A stretch of 64,000 bases of DNA from Hyalella azteca (GCF_000764305.2 NW_025932024.1:1-64000), one strand, 5' to 3'. Shown: positions 11,009 to 37,375, counted from the first letter of the stretch. The notes: a model not told the origin generated them from the letters alone. Program-made: numbers and translations.

Positions 11009-11220
11009 CAGTGCTTCCCAAACTTTTTCAGGCTGGCACCCCCCTTGGCTCCCCAGTGAATCTCTAGTGTTCTGCCCCCACTGACAGACACATATAAAAA
11101 CAAATGCCTCTTTCTTGATATTTAGTATGCTGCAATTTTGAAAGAGAAAGGTTAAACAAAGATCTTTCCACCAGCCCCCAGGCCCCAGGGGGGCAATATT
11201 GCCCACTTTGGGAACCACTG
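11009..11220. mobile_element. hAT-like MITE
   Basis: The ends CAGTGCTTCCCAAACTTTTT and TTGGGAACCACTG are inverted repeats of the widespread CAGTGnTTCCCAAAC hAT terminus. Flanks CTATAAAT (11001-11008) and CTATAACT (11221-11228) are an 8-bp target duplication with one mismatch. The interior is short and non-coding. Confidence 0.75.
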
Positions 11221-11523
11221 CTATAACTAATAGCTCTTATTTGTGGGTCACATTTTTCATTTTTTAACCTATTAGATATGCATAATTTTTTTATCTTTAT
11301 ATTGTGTTACATAGCCTCAGTATTAGGCCTTTAATGATCATTGACTAAATTTTTCTATGTCAAATAGTTTTTGAGTTTTGGGGGTTTTTATTAAAAAAAA
11401 CTAAAAGTGGTATAAGTTACCCTGGGAGTCTATGTTACCCCCTTTTAGGGTATATTTAATTGAGCGTTCTCATATATTGAACATTCTTCATCAAAACAGA
11501 TGAATTATAAATAAATATTCATA

Positions 11524-13683
11524 ATGAATTTAAGTACTTTTCACAAAAACATGATTGCTCATAAGAAATTTTTATTGGTAACTTACAACAAAATATCCAC
11601 AAAGAATGTTGCAAAACTTTTTGCAATACTGCCAATCAAGTCAAGGCCCATCTGCTCCTTATCTAGTTATACATTTAAGTTGAGTGGTCCTTTTGAAGCT
11701 TCTCTTTTAAAAATTCATAAAAATCATGTTTCTTGTCAAAGAAGGCCATTTTCCTGTACTCCTATGAACAAGAGTCAGAGAGAATCACAAGAGAAAAACC
11801 TGAGGTCAACTCTGTACTATGTTGCTGCTGTGGGGGTGCTAGTTTTTGGCCTTTCTTATGCTGCTGTTCCACTCTACAGAATATTTTGTCAGGTAACTTA
11901 TAGATATAAATAATATGTAATTTTAGAAAATATCTTGTAGTTGTATTTAATTGTGAAATATTTTATTGGTAGAAAAAAAATTTGAATAAGATTTAGTTTA
12001 AAAGCTTTTGTATACATGTCATGAATTCCATTCCATTTGTCTCATTTTCATTTAAAATCGTCCATTTTTCTAAAAGAAAAATTCCTAGAAAATGCAAACC
12101 TTTTTATCAATTTTGTTATAAAATGGCAATCTTGTTCTCATAGCTGCTGAGCATCTCAATATTTCACCAATGATCATAACATATATTACATTCTCAATGA
12201 TGAATAAAGGCTGTCATTGTGTCATGTGCTAAATAAAAAATGTACTAAACATTGCCTTTTTTTGCAGGCTTATAGTTATGGTGGAACTGTGCAGCATGCA
12301 GAAGATGCTGAAAAAGTTGCTGGTCTTGAATCGGTTAAAGACCGGAAAATCACAATAAATTTTAATGCTGACACCTCTGCAATGACTTGGAACTTCAGAC
12401 CATTGCAGAGGAAAGTTGAGGTATATTACGACATCTAGTTGCTTTATAGTATACCGTATACCTAGTAAACCAATGGGTATGGTATGTTATTAATCTAAGT
12501 TCTTTTTTTTGTGCTTGTAAATAATATGACAGATATTAAGTTGTTTTAATTATTAATTTTTTTTTTTCGTTTCAGGAGTTCAATTATTGCCCAATGCATT
12601 CATGCTCTAATGAATCTAATTTTCATTTGGATTAATTGGTACATTTAATCTTTTATAACTATGGATGCTTATCAGAATAATTTTCCTGCTGAAATTGTTC
12701 CTTTTTTTCTATTTAACATGCCTTATTATCTTGAATCAATATTATTAACTAGTAAATAAATTTTCACATATCCCTCAAATCTCAAATTCTTTTTTATTTA
12801 AAAAAATATTTTTTCAGGTCATACCTGGTGAAACAGCCCTTGCATTCTACACGGCTACTAACCCAACAGACAAGCCTGTTATTGGGGTGTCAACATACAA
12901 TGTATTACCCTTCGAGGCTGGCCAATACTTCAACAAAATTCAATGCTTTTGTTTTGAGGAACAAATGCTCAATCCCAAAGAAGAGGTAACTTTATTCAAT
13001 TTTCATTGATTAATCAAGAATAAATTGCAAGAAGATTATTTCTCATTTTTGTTGACATTGAGATGAATACCTACCCATTTTTCAAAAAGGTTTGTTATGT
13101 GGACATCTGATTGCATGTAGGAGGGCAAGGCAACCTTTTTGTTACAGGTTAATTTCAAACATTACATATTGCCACTTCTTGTTTCAGTTTAATTTCGGGC
13201 ACACTCTCACAGTTCACCTAGTTACTTTCTATTATTAGTTGTATATTATCCTTTGAAAGGATAGGTATGGCAGAGTTTTTGGAACACTCTTATGCTTTGG
13301 TGTGTATTGTAAGGCTGTCAATTCACAGTTAAAATTTGTACAAAAGTTCATGAAAATCAGCGTAGTCCTGGAAAATATACAAATGGATCCCAGCTACGGA
13401 TTTTTTAGATAAAATTAGAGAAACAACCATTTAGTTGTATATATTCTTTATCATGATCATACGCCCAACTTATTTGGAGTTGGCATGGATCACTGTGGTT
13501 GTAAATATTTGTTACAAATATTATTTAATACAACAGGTTCAAATGCCCGTCTTCTTCTACATTGACCCCGAGTTCGCTGCAGATCCCGCTATGGACAATG
13601 TGCAAACCATCACATTGTCGTACACATTCTTTGAGGCCAAGCCTGGTATGGACATACCCCTGCCGGGCTTCCTCAAACGGTGA
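11524..13683 (+). CDS. COX11: Cytochrome c oxidase assembly protein COX11
   Basis: Exons 11524-11892, 12268-12420, 12818-12985 and 13537-13683 join in phase 0 to 837 nt, 278 aa, close to the usual length. COX11 is an inner-membrane copper protein that delivers copper to the CuB site of cytochrome oxidase subunit 1. The N-terminus (1-95) is basic and Ser-rich, as expected for a mitochondrial presequence. A single membrane segment lies at about 97-117 (LYYVAAVGVLVFGLSYAAV), followed by RIFCQ with the conserved Cys122. The intermembrane-space domain carries NFRPLQRKVE, ETALAFYTATNPTDKPVIG, STYNVLPFEAGQYFNKI, the copper-binding CFCFEEQ (Cys217 and Cys219) and SYTFFEAKPG. All donors are GT and acceptors AG. 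The start is the first ATG of the open frame. The gene is compact (2.2 kb), uses AT-rich codons and lies tail to tail with P5CDH. Confidence 0.97.
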
Positions 13684-15706
13684 AAAACTCAACAGCCGTG
13701 TCTTAGTTGTACATTTTGTTACACATGTACCTATTTATGTTGGATTTCTATTTATGTTGGATGTAATTGAAAGTAGGTTTTTGTATCTATGTACGGCATA
13801 ATAGTCTATAGAAACTTTTAAGAGAAAGGCCAATTGTTGCCTCTCCTAATGTGCAATTTCATCTCTAAGAATTTCTGAACACCGGTAATAAGCAATTGTC
13901 TGCGTTCTCTTATCATCGTAAGCAGCCACAAGCAAATTAAATACATTTTCCATCCGAATACCAAACTAATTTTAAAGAAAGAATAGTCTTGAATAATGGA
14001 ATTTTCATCGCAAGTTTGCATACGAATTAATTCAAACAATCTTTAAATTTGCAATTTGCTGCTGTTGAGGAGGGGAATAAAATATTCGTTGAATTATTTT
14101 CTTTCTTACTAATGGTGGCAAGCTTGTGCTGCCGTCCGGCCAATAATCTGAATTTATATCATTCACAATGTTAGTTAACCTCGCTATTCTTAGTGAGATA
14201 ATACAGATCTTTACTACCTTTTCACGCCAAGAAAGTTAAGTTGTCGTTCGTAATGGTGGCAACCATACATGCTTGGTCAAATAAGGCGCTTCCGCGACGA
14301 GTAGCAGTACTTAAGCCCGCGCATCAACAACTTATCTTCAAAGTTATATCCAACTTCATTCCGAATAGGAAATAAAAGAAACGCTGGTGAAACCTTTTAC
14401 AAATTTAGTGAAAAGACAGAAGATAATTGCAACTTCCTCCAACACTTGGTCTGAAACGTATTGCTTCATTTATTCCTTCCTCTCCAGTTTTTGAAAGAAA
14501 AATGCATCCTCGGCTGAAAATAAAATAAAATTAACGTCTTTGCTCTGTCGGCAACAAACTGAACAAGGTCAAACATGCGCCTAATATACATATTTCAATG
14601 TCTACCTCCACCATTCATCAGATAATGATGCTAGTACTGTGGAGAGGTTCTAACCCAACAATATGCTGGATCATAACGCAAATACCGATTATTTTACACG
14701 CGGCGTAATTACTTTCGGCGATCTCTCATGACGTCAGGGAACTATGAATTTGCTAAAATTCGCTAATGAAGTCAATTTCAACCTGTCCAACATTTATGGA
14801 ACATAACTGGTATACTCTAATTTATTTTAGGTATAAGTAAAAGTGCTGCATGGTAAAATTTTGTACGTAATGTCACTAATGTGATAGTAGTCGAGATTCG
14901 TTTGGAGCAATGTTCAATGAAATTATTGTTACTTCACTTTAGAAACTACAAAATTTATAATTTGCGTCTCTTTCTATTTTACATAGGCCGTTTGAAAAAC
15001 GCTTTGCTCTGTAGACGCCAGGAAACGCCAGCGAAAGCCAAGTTTACCTCTTGTCGAGCCAAAAACGTGATCTAGCATCAACGCCACGACGAATAGCGAA
15101 TATTTTTTTTTTCAACATTAGTCTACTATCACAAATGCGATACTTTTCTAAGAAAAAATCTATCAAAACATAGATCGACTCGTACTTCATCGAAATATGT
15201 AACCTCAATTTCAGAAACAATGTTACTTAGATAAATAAAAGTTAAACAATCATATCAATAAAAGTTTGTTTGTTGTCATTGAGGCAAGGTACGCAATAAA
15301 TGGCTGAAGGAGTTCAATAATTCAATTTACGACGTTATAGCCCACACTTTGCTTCAACTTATACGATATCCTTTGCTCGGAAAAAGAATTTAATTCAGGT
15401 GAAGCTTCTGGAGTAAAATGTCACCCTATAAAAGAGCTGTAGAAAAAAAGTTGAAAATGCATTATGAATAATGTAGTTGATATAACTCTTTACGGTTAAA
15501 ATTTGTACGAAACTTTATAAAAATCAGCGTAGTCTTAGAAAAAATATAAAATTCGATGGAAGATCTTCAAGTGGTTTTTCTTCGGAAGTTCAGTACATGC
15601 AGGGTCGGAGCTGAGTTTCCCTAATGCAGGGATCATTCAGAATTACCCCATGCCGAATACCATGAGAATAAGAGTTACTCTGTGTAGGGGAACTTGACAG
15701 TTAAAC
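13684..15706. other. Convergent intergenic region COX11/P5CDH
   Basis: Holds the 3' UTRs of two genes that face each other. I see no further gene. A short repeat containing TTAAAATTTGTACRAAA and AATCAGCGTAGTC occurs at about 15496-15560 and also in the last COX11 intron at about 13329-13400. Confidence 0.5.
14076..14081 (+). terminator. Possible COX11 polyadenylation signal
   Basis: AATAAA about 390 bases after the COX11 stop, in sequence with no other gene. It is the first canonical signal I see downstream on this strand. Position is plausible, but the hexamer alone is weak evidence. Confidence 0.35.
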
Positions 15707-29311
<13,605 letters not shown>

Positions 29312-29537
29312 GTCCAATCTATTTGGCAGCACACACGGTCGCCACCTCACACACTCACGTCTCGAACGCAACTACAACAAAAACAATACTGCCGATGCGT
29401 TTCTTCGATGCTGGACTATTTTTCAGCAGCCGGTTTGCTGGCGCAGTAATAATGGCTGGAGGCTATCTATGATCATGCCCTTCGCTGCCTGCATGTGACT
29501 ATGCCCATGTCCAAACGGGTCAGTCCGTTGGGTACTG

Positions 29538-29545
29538 CTTTTATA
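29538..29545 (-). promoter_or_regulatory. Possible P5CDH TATA box
   Basis: TATAAAAG on the minus strand, about 230 bases upstream of the P5CDH ATG. Transcription would start near 29510 and give a 5' UTR of about 200 nt. This is motif and spacing only. Confidence 0.35.
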
Positions 29546-30480
29546 AATTATGCACGGCTTTAGGCTAAACCACTGATGAGCACAAAGGCACTCTTTGAGT
29601 CGTTAGTTGACTCATTCTTTGCACAAGTTCATATATTAGTTGAAGCATTTCTCAATTCTTGTGATACATTTCCGAAGCAAGTCTTCGGTTTTTTATTGCA
29701 CAAGACGCGTAAATCACCTCCACATGGACGCCGCCCTCGTAAGGTTAGGTTCAACTTGATTAAATTTTACATTGCGTGAGGTTGCTATATTATTTTTTTA
29801 ATTAAATAAAACTTAATCGCTCAAGAGTTGCCCCTGTAATGGACCAATAAGTATTGAACTGACTTTCTTATCTGCATCAAAATACTTAATTGCATATACA
29901 AATACAAAGTTACTTGCAAAGCGAAGCTAGCTGGAGAGGCAATAGTTTTCAACCAATATATATCATGGTTAAACTAATACAATTAGTTCCACCATGAATG
30001 TAAATGTTCGAATATGAGTACTTTAACGAATTTTTATAGTGACGATAAACTACTTTTACTTTTCTGTAGCCACTCACAATAATAAAGGATAAATGAAACT
30101 CACTATTAACGGAACACACATCAATGCTCGACACACAAGGAATTTGTATATCTAAAATTGAATATCAACGTGGTCACACTGATTTCAAATCCTCAAGTGT
30201 GGGATAAAATATGCAAGTTCTGTAGTAGCAGTAACAACACACCATATGCAACTAAAAGCTAGCAAATACAAATGCAATTTCAGATCTATAACACGCAAAA
30301 GTTATTGTGGCTGCGTGTTCTTGCTCGCCCCTATAAATTTCTAGTGCAGCACTGAAACCAAAAACTTTCCAGAAAAAAACTATTATACTCTACTCATATA
30401 TCGGTCAAAGTTTATACGTTTGAAGCCGGACCCGGGAAACTTGTACAAGGGCTAATCGGGCGTTCATCGAAGATACATAT
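29546..30480. other. Intergenic stretch, nothing identified
   Basis: AT-rich sequence upstream of P5CDH with no convincing gene, repeat or RNA. Short open frames here have no protein-like features that I recognise. Confidence 0.4.
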
Positions 30481-30489
30481 AGAATAGAA

Positions 30490-30887
30490 GTGTCTGCACT
30501 GAAGAAATAGGCCCATGGCCTATTGCCGGTTCTTGAATTTTTCGTGACTTGATTCACAAGGGATCCGGGCTTTGGAACCCGATCTTTCCATAACTGACGA
30601 TTGATTGAGATCGCTGCTGGACTTATTGCCAGGTCTGTAAGGTGCTAGGCATTTTAAGACTGAACATATGCTCCTGCATAGCTTCGTCTAGTCTGTTCTT
30701 GAAGGCGTTCATACTCGGAGCGTCAATGATGCTACCAGGGAGGCTGTTCCACATGTCGGTGACTCGAAGCGAGAAGAAATGTTGTCGCATGGATGTGTTC
30801 CAACGCTGTTTTTTTAGTTTATAGCCGTGGCCCCTGGTGTTGGTTCTTGTTTCAAATTCTAGTAATCCTTCTGGGACCTTGTATAAG
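30490..30887 (-). pseudogene. LINE ORF2 C-terminus and 3' tail (copy B, 3' part)
   Basis: On the minus strand the frame reads LYKVPEGLLEFETRTNTRGH, then HFFSLRVTDMWNSLPGSIID and APSMNAFKNRLDEAM, the conserved end of CR1/L2-like ORF2. The 3' tail at about 30500-30535 has AAGAACCGGCAATAGGCC ATG GGCCTATTTC, matching copy C and the SINE. The sequence runs into an assembly gap at 30888. Confidence 0.8.
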
Positions 30888-30974
30888 NNNNNNNNNNNNN
30901 NNNNNNNNNNNNNNNNNNNNNNNNNNNNNNNNNNNNNNNNNNNNNNNNNNNNNNNNNNNNNNNNNNNNNNNNNN
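30888..30974. other. Assembly gap (87 N)
   Basis: Run of N between two parts of one LINE copy and next to a GTAGCG-rich repeat, a likely cause of assembly failure. Confidence 0.95.
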
Positions 30975-31125
30975 GTAGCGGCTAATGTAGCGCGCTACAT
31001 TTTACTGTAGCGGTAGCGGTAGCGCCCGTTACAATCTAGTGGGTGTAGCGGCAGCGGTAGCGCCCGCTACATTTAGAGCATGTAGCGGTAGCGGTAGCGC
31101 CGCTACATTTCCAAGTAGCGCTGCC
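30975..31125. repeat. GTAGCG-rich repeat inserted in the LINE
   Basis: Three to four imperfect units built of TGTAGCGGTAGCGGTAGCGC and CGCTACATTT, so each can pair with its neighbour. The right end reads CAAGTAGCGCTGCCCAGCTCTG; its complement CAGAGCTGGGCAGCGCTAC resembles hAT-type ends (CAGnGCTGGGCA). LINE coding sequence resumes directly beyond it, so this is probably the end of an inserted element whose other end is in the gap. Confidence 0.5.
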
Positions 31126-31345
31126 CAGCTCTGCGAGTGAGACGTCGATAACTGAGGCTTGGAAGCTTCATAATCTCTATCTAATCTTTCCTCATAGGAC
31201 TTGCCTTTCAAGCCCGGAATTATCCTTGTTGCACGACTTTGAACACTCAAAGGATAACTTTGCACGACTTTGAACACTCACACGACGTTTCCAAACTCAA
31301 GGTTCGGGCGCACGACATATCGTTTTGTGGTATTAATTTGGAATA
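31126..31345 (-). pseudogene. LINE reverse transcriptase fragment (copy B, 5' part)
   Basis: Minus-strand translation gives YVVRPNLEFGNVV, then VQSRATRIIPGLKGKSYEER and, in another frame, IEIMKLPSLSYRRLTR. This is the post-RT region of CR1/L2-like ORF2 (VRPHLEYANVVW...RVQRRATKLIPGL...YEERL..L.LPSL.YRRLRGD). Frameshifts, a stop and a local duplication of TTTGCACGACTTTGAACACT (about 31231-31280) show that it is dead. Confidence 0.7.
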
Positions 31346-32899
31346 TTTTTTTCCTTTTTAGTAGAATCATGAGCAACTGAACAAAGGGGTGGAGATTTAA
31401 ATACTTCAAAATATTATCATTTTATATTTATTTCACCATACGAAAATTGTATTTATAAATAAAAATGTCAAGTTTCCATTAAATTTCAGTACGGGACTTG
31501 AATGTGGGTTTGAACGGGTCCGTTTAATTGACGTACTTTAGTTTCAAAATTGTTTATTTGATTCAGGATTTCAAATTGCAGGGATAACCCATCCCGGACA
31601 ACTAACACTGGGATAAACGGCCAGTCGATCATATATTTTAAAAATATATTTTTCGTTTGCGTGTTAGAGGATGTGTTGCGCCATATGAGTGCGGATCCTC
31701 AACACCAAATGTGTCGGGACTTTGTCTGTACTCAACATTTATTTTTTAGAGCAGACTCAGTTATTGCTGCTAATCGTAAGCTGGAGAAAAATGAATTTAA
31801 ACCCAATTTAAAAGTATATAATTTTTCTTTCGTAAATTAATCAAGATATAGACAGTCGAATATCAGAGCGAGAATTGTATGAGGGTTTAGAACGGTTCAC
31901 TCTTCAATTCACGTTACAGAAGGTATGTGAACTATTATCATAGCCGTGAAGACGATTTGATAACGAAACTCGAATTATCGACGATAAGGTCCCCAATCTC
32001 ACGAATATCGGGTCTCAAGCAGCGTGGGGTAAACCAGTTAATCTCATATATTTTGTATAAGCTATTGTATAGCGTGACGTTCAGTAACATATATTTAGAT
32101 CAACTAACAAAACTGATCAAGTTAAATTAATCGAACGGTACAACTTGAAACTTAACACTATGTTATCATATTCTATATTCCCTTTCACGGGCAAGCGCTG
32201 AAATATCATGAAATCAAAATTTCAGATACCAGTTAAATAAAGTAAGAAGTATTATACAAAATATTTATTCGTATATATTTTTTAAAAATTTTGCATATTG
32301 GAGGCTTATTTTGCACTTGAAGAATTTATCAAATGCGGTCACTACACGAAATTTTGTTCTATAATTAAAATTTAGTTTATGCAGACGAAAAATTAATAAC
32401 ATAAAAATTTAATATAACTCAATTCAATCAAGTTACTTTAAATAATTGAATATATATTTATACATCCGTCATTTAAAAAATGCAGAAAGAGCGTCAATAT
32501 TGTCATCCAAGCTGAAACTTTAATTTTTGAGGATGGTAGGTGATAGGTGGTAATGCTATGCATGGAACGATGATCAGATAATTAGTGATTGACTGATGAT
32601 TAAGATAAGGAAGCCTCAAACCTAGAGCAGAAGCCATGGTGAGACTCTTTGTAACACGATTTCAAGTGACCATATTTGGTAACTTGCCCGTGAAAGGGTT
32701 AATTAATTAATTAATTTAAATTAACAACAGAATACGGATATCTGCACTAGTGGAGTTGAAGATTACGGTAACTACGCGAAAATAGGATTCCAAAATTGCC
32801 ATAATTAACAATCCTGGGCAATGCGAGCTGAACTACGAGTCTATTATAATTGTTAAAATTAAAAGCATGGTTGCACGAATAGTGTTAGTTCAAGCATGA
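31346..32899. other. Intergenic stretch, nothing identified
   Basis: Strongly AT-rich DNA with ATTAATTAATT runs at about 32700-32720. No gene, RNA or terminal-repeat element is supported. Confidence 0.4.
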
Positions 32900-35800
32900 T
32901 TAAAAGCACATGATGACCAAGACTTGAGACGAAGCGATGGGGTGGCCCTCTGGTGACCGTAGCTGACATTCGTAGGTGCCAGCGTCGCGGCTTCTGAATG
33001 CAGTGATGCGCAGAGCGTAAGTGTTGGGAGGAGGGACACGTAGCAATGATATGCGCGGGTCAGACAACATCATCTTGCTGCCGTGCGACAGCATTTGCTC
33101 GGATTCTTCTCCATCGTCCGAGTACATGCGCTTCTTCCAGGTCAAGTTCTGACAACAGAAAAACATCAATACTGATCAACAAGAAAACATTAATACTGAT
33201 CTATTTAAAAAATGGTGTCCTAAATTCATATTATTATTTTTAACTACTCACAAAACCATCGTTACTATATATAACGCCGTGCCTCGTTTTAAGTGGGAAA
33301 CACTATGCAAGACCAGACACAAAAAGAAATATCCTTGAAGTAGAGAATAATTTAGAAGGTACGTTTATAAGCAAATATCAATCGTACTTATAAATTTAAA
33401 GCTCCCCAATTTGCACGGAAGCCCATTGATTAGTTTTTTAGCAAAAATAATGTTTGGCTCGTTTCAATCACAGCCTCTTTATCACTGCTGACTTTCCTGA
33501 TTTTTCCTCGATAAACTCACGTAACGGTGATAATACCACTAGAAAAAGCCGTTGAGTTGCGAATCGAAGGAAAATAGAGAGGGGAATATAGAAGGTTTTT
33601 CTGCCCTGAGTTTAACGTTTGTGTCATTCATAACAGGTTAAGGATCAAGTTGCATAAGCGCGCTGATAACACTGGAATTCATGAGGACGAACCATAGCTT
33701 TGTTTCTCCATACTAATGATCGGGGAAGACAATGGACTTCAAGAATGATGAGGGTATAAAAGTAAGAAGATAAAAAAGGCGCCGTTTAGTGCTAATCTCA
33801 AGAATCTGGCAGGTTCACATGGGGAAATTGAACAATGTTTCAACTTTAATTCCGGGATCAAGGGGCAACACAAAGAAGATCGATAATTTATTTCCTTCCG
33901 AATGGGTTTTCAAGATTAGTAAAATGAAAAAAAACACGGATAATTGTGAATAATCAATCACTGTGAAAGCAGAGTCTCAAAGATTCTTCGCTAAAATGCT
34001 TAAAAGGTTCACCAGACGTAACGTCCGAAGTTTCCCTTTCACTGCCAACCATTAGAACTTAACCTAATCGCCTCACACCGCTCACAGCCGGCAACACTCT
34101 CGCCGACGTTGTATGAGAACTACGATAAGAAGACCATTGTCTATGGATCATTGTGGCTCTCGTTGTCGTTCGTCACTGAACGTTACGATATCTCACATCA
34201 AAGCTGCCCATATCGTATAGAGTAGACAGCTTCATCAAATAAAATAACATTGAATAGATCATTATATTTTATTTCAACGACGAAATTTAAAATTCACTTC
34301 AAAGCAGTCCCAATCGAATAGACAGCTTCACTAAATAAAATAACATTAAATAGCCCATTTTATTTTAACGGATAAATTTGAAGCTAGCATAAAAGTTTCT
34401 CCTTTCGTTGCATCTCCATCAACTAAAATTTGATTGAACGCACATTTCATTAAAAAAAAACTAAATTTATTTCATTGGAACAGATTATTTTTTAAGAACT
34501 AAAGAGCTCTTAGAAAAATCAAATTGCTTTTCCACATTGATGTTACCTTCTAATCTCAAAAAATACAATGCTGCAAATAATGAACGCAATCTTATCAATA
34601 GGAATTATGCTCTTACCTGTGTCTCGTTCGAATTAATTTCACACAGCAAGTCAACTTTCCCGTAGAGTTTAGGACATTCTGATGTTTTTGCGGAGATTTT
34701 AACTGCGTTCAAGTCGAACTCATCATCGTGTGTTGTGAGACCAATTTCGTTTTCATTGCTGATGACAGAAAAATTTGATTCGATAGTCACATTAGACACA
34801 GTAGAGATGCCTAGGAGCGTTGAAATTGACGGTGAATAAATCAAGTCTCCTTCAAAGGAAGCGGTGTCATATGAATCAAAATCTTGAAAAACGTCAATTT
34901 TTACAGGTTGCGGTGTAACACGAATGGAGTTTTGAGGGTTTTGTAATGGCTCTACAACTTCAGAAGAAATTACTTCCACTAAGTTGTCGAACAGTTTCGT
35001 CGTTCCTGAGAAGTTTTTAAAATCATCTTCATCGATATTAGCCAGGTCGCGATGATCCGTTTGGTTGTTGAGATAAAGCAAATCCAAAAACCCGTTACGG
35101 AACTTTGTCTGATAGCTCGTTGGGATTTTATTTGGAGGATTTGAAGTGGTCAAATAGAAGTCGTCTGACCACGGAGCAAATTCACTGCTTCCAAGTGCAG
35201 ATATTTCGTGCAATTCTTTGTTCAACTGATGCGAGGGACTTTGCAGGTATTTGCTTAAAAAATTCATAAGTTTCTGTACTCGGTCCGTAGAGTTCAAGTG
35301 AATCACAAACTCCGAAGATTCCAACTTTGCAGGAGGAGTCGTAGAAAATCGAACGAAGAATGGAGCCAATTCTTGTGCGCGTGCGGAAACTTGCCTCTTG
35401 CCTATATCACTTCTGAAGATCAACGAAGGCGAAAGAAAATGTTGGGGCTTTGGGGTTGTTTTGACGTACAAATTTTGAATGGGATTTTGAGTGGTAAGTG
35501 GCAATGGAGCTGTCCATGAAGCAAATAAATTTGAAATTTTATCGAAAGACGGCAAATTTTCCTTGTCCATTTCAATTTGCGAGGCGATTGGTTGATGCAG
35601 GGGTTTCCAAGAACCATTATCATAAATTCCATCCTTTTGAAATGAAATATCTTTCAGTGGGGGGTACAATAAATTTTGTGCGGCAAGTTCTTTTCCGTAT
35701 TGAGTCAATAATTTAGGCCTGTGCGAATCACCCCACACAATTTGTGGTTCAGGAAAAGTGGACTTACCAATTTTTTTGTCCGACGGTAAACTAGGCTTAG

Positions 35801-36320
35801 TTACTGGAGTAACTGTTGCCGAATTCCTTGTATCCAAAGTATTGTCAAGGAACCTTATTGATTTTAACTTCTCGTTTGACAGCTCAGCATTGAACTTAGG
35901 GCTCATCGTGATGTGCCGCGCAGAAGGTACAAATGAAGAAGTCGTGTGATATTTACCTACTGAAAATTGATTGTTGTTTTGCCAATTCATAGGAGGGAGT
36001 GAAAATCCTCGGTTAAATGATAACATATTTTGATGAAAGTTAGTGTTCATAAGATGTTTCAATTGCTCAGCAGGCGTGTTAAATCTTGTCGACAAACTTG
36101 CTGGACCACGAGCGTTGCTTGTATGTAACTTCGCCAGCATACTGGCGCCGGACTGGAGATGAAGTGCTGATTGCGATATTGGATAATGAGTTCTTCTGAT
36201 ATTAACAATATTCAAGTTCGATGGAGGAGGAATGAGTCGAGTGGGAAGATGATTGTTCTGACCATGAGCCCATTGTGTCTGTATAGTAAAAATCAGTAAG
36301 ACGAATTTAATTCGTAACAT
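32900..36320 (-). CDS. Secreted immunoglobulin-domain protein with long disordered region
   Basis: Exon 1 is 34617-36320 (568 codons) and exon 2 is 32900-33148 (82 codons plus TAA). They join in phase 0 (ACACAG|GTAAGA ... TTGTCAG|AACTTG) to 650 aa. The ATG opens a signal peptide, MLRIKFVLLIFTIQTQWAHG. Residues of about 25-545 are rich in Ser, Thr, Pro, Asn and Gln with no domain I recognise, and contain possible N-glycosylation sites. The C-terminus is one Ig domain: first Cys in VDLLCEINSNETQ, core Trp in NLTWKKR, second Cys in FRSRDAGTYECQLRSPEG. The intron falls between the first Cys and the Trp. The fold and the DAGTYECQ motif fit cell-surface I/V-set proteins of arthropods (dpr- or lachesin-like), but the large N-terminal region is unusual and I assign no name. 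The C-terminus VLVIMCF could in principle be replaced by a further exon. Divergent to AHSA1. Confidence 0.75.
34200..34390. repeat. Local duplication in Ig-gene intron
   Basis: Two units of about 100 bp share AGACAGCTTCAYYAAATAAA, ATAACATTRAATAG and TTTTATTTYAACG. The array is in the single intron of the Ig-domain gene. Confidence 0.6.
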
Positions 36321-36422
36321 TTTATGATATATTAATGATGAAACAAAAAATCCAGACAGACTGTTTATTTTATGGGCTGTTCCGCTACTGAAATGATGAA
36401 GATAGCAGGCTGTCGCAACGAG

Positions 36423-36428
36423 TATATA
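36423..36428 (-). promoter_or_regulatory. Possible TATA box of the Ig-domain gene
   Basis: ACTATATAC on the minus strand about 105 bases before the ATG. It predicts a start near 36395 and a 5' UTR of about 75 nt. Motif and spacing only. Confidence 0.35.
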
Positions 36429-36429
36429 G

Positions 36430-37375
36430 TGCTTGACTGGAGCACCTTATGTGTCTACACCACCCGATGACAGTTGCAGACGAACTGACCGCTTTTAACG
36501 CTTTCGAAGAGTCGACGAAGACTACAAAGCTCTATTTCTGTACACAGCGGAGAAAATCCCGTAAAAAGTTTGGGTCACTATTATCAAAAGACGGTGGCCA
36601 TTAATTTCGAAAGTGTAACAAATCTGAAATGCAGTAGCTGAATTAAGAAACGTGTACAGAGAAAGATTTCGAAAACGCAGTCGGGCACTGTGACCTATTG
36701 TGCGCAAAATTATTTGCTAAACTGCTTTCTCAAGTTCCTCGCTAAAAATTGTGTATAAACAAAAATTTTCAATTCAGCGCGGTTTGCTAGTAGTTCAGAA
36801 CGGTAAATTGAATGAGTTTAATGTTATAATTGGTTTGTCAACTATGATGAAATAAACATAATTAAAACAACAGCAATAAAACATCTCAATGATTAACCTA
36901 AAAAATTCATTTATAAGTAAAAATAAGACTTAATCATACATTTCGAAACCAAAATTATCAGTAATTTGTTTATATATTAATTTTTTTGTATATGCTTCCG
37001 TCAGTCACGTAATAAATTAATCCGGGAAAATTAATGACAATTATTGCTGTTGTATCACGTTTAGGTTATGCAATACGTTTGGTAAATCCATTCTGGATTT
37101 ATTTTTATTAACGAAAGATGAATTTTTTGTTTCGATAATTTTGGGGAATTGCAAGATGGAGAAATTTCTGGAATATACTTGAATTATCGCAAGAGAAGTA
37201 GCGAGATTTTCGTACACACCTCGGAGGAAAACGTGCCTGGCGTCTGTCAAGTGAGGAGCTCCGACACGTCGTGTGGACTGTGGTCGATTACTCGAATTGT
37301 TGTGAATTTTAAAGTCACAGCACGTTCGTGTGCTTATCTTTTCTTACGGTCTCTTTTTATTCTAATTTTTTTTAA
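36430..37375. other. Divergent promoter region Ig gene / AHSA1
   Basis: About 1 kb between the start codons of two divergent genes. I find no transposon here, in contrast to the neighbouring introns. No clear TATA box is seen for AHSA1, whose ATG follows a T-rich stretch. Confidence 0.45.
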
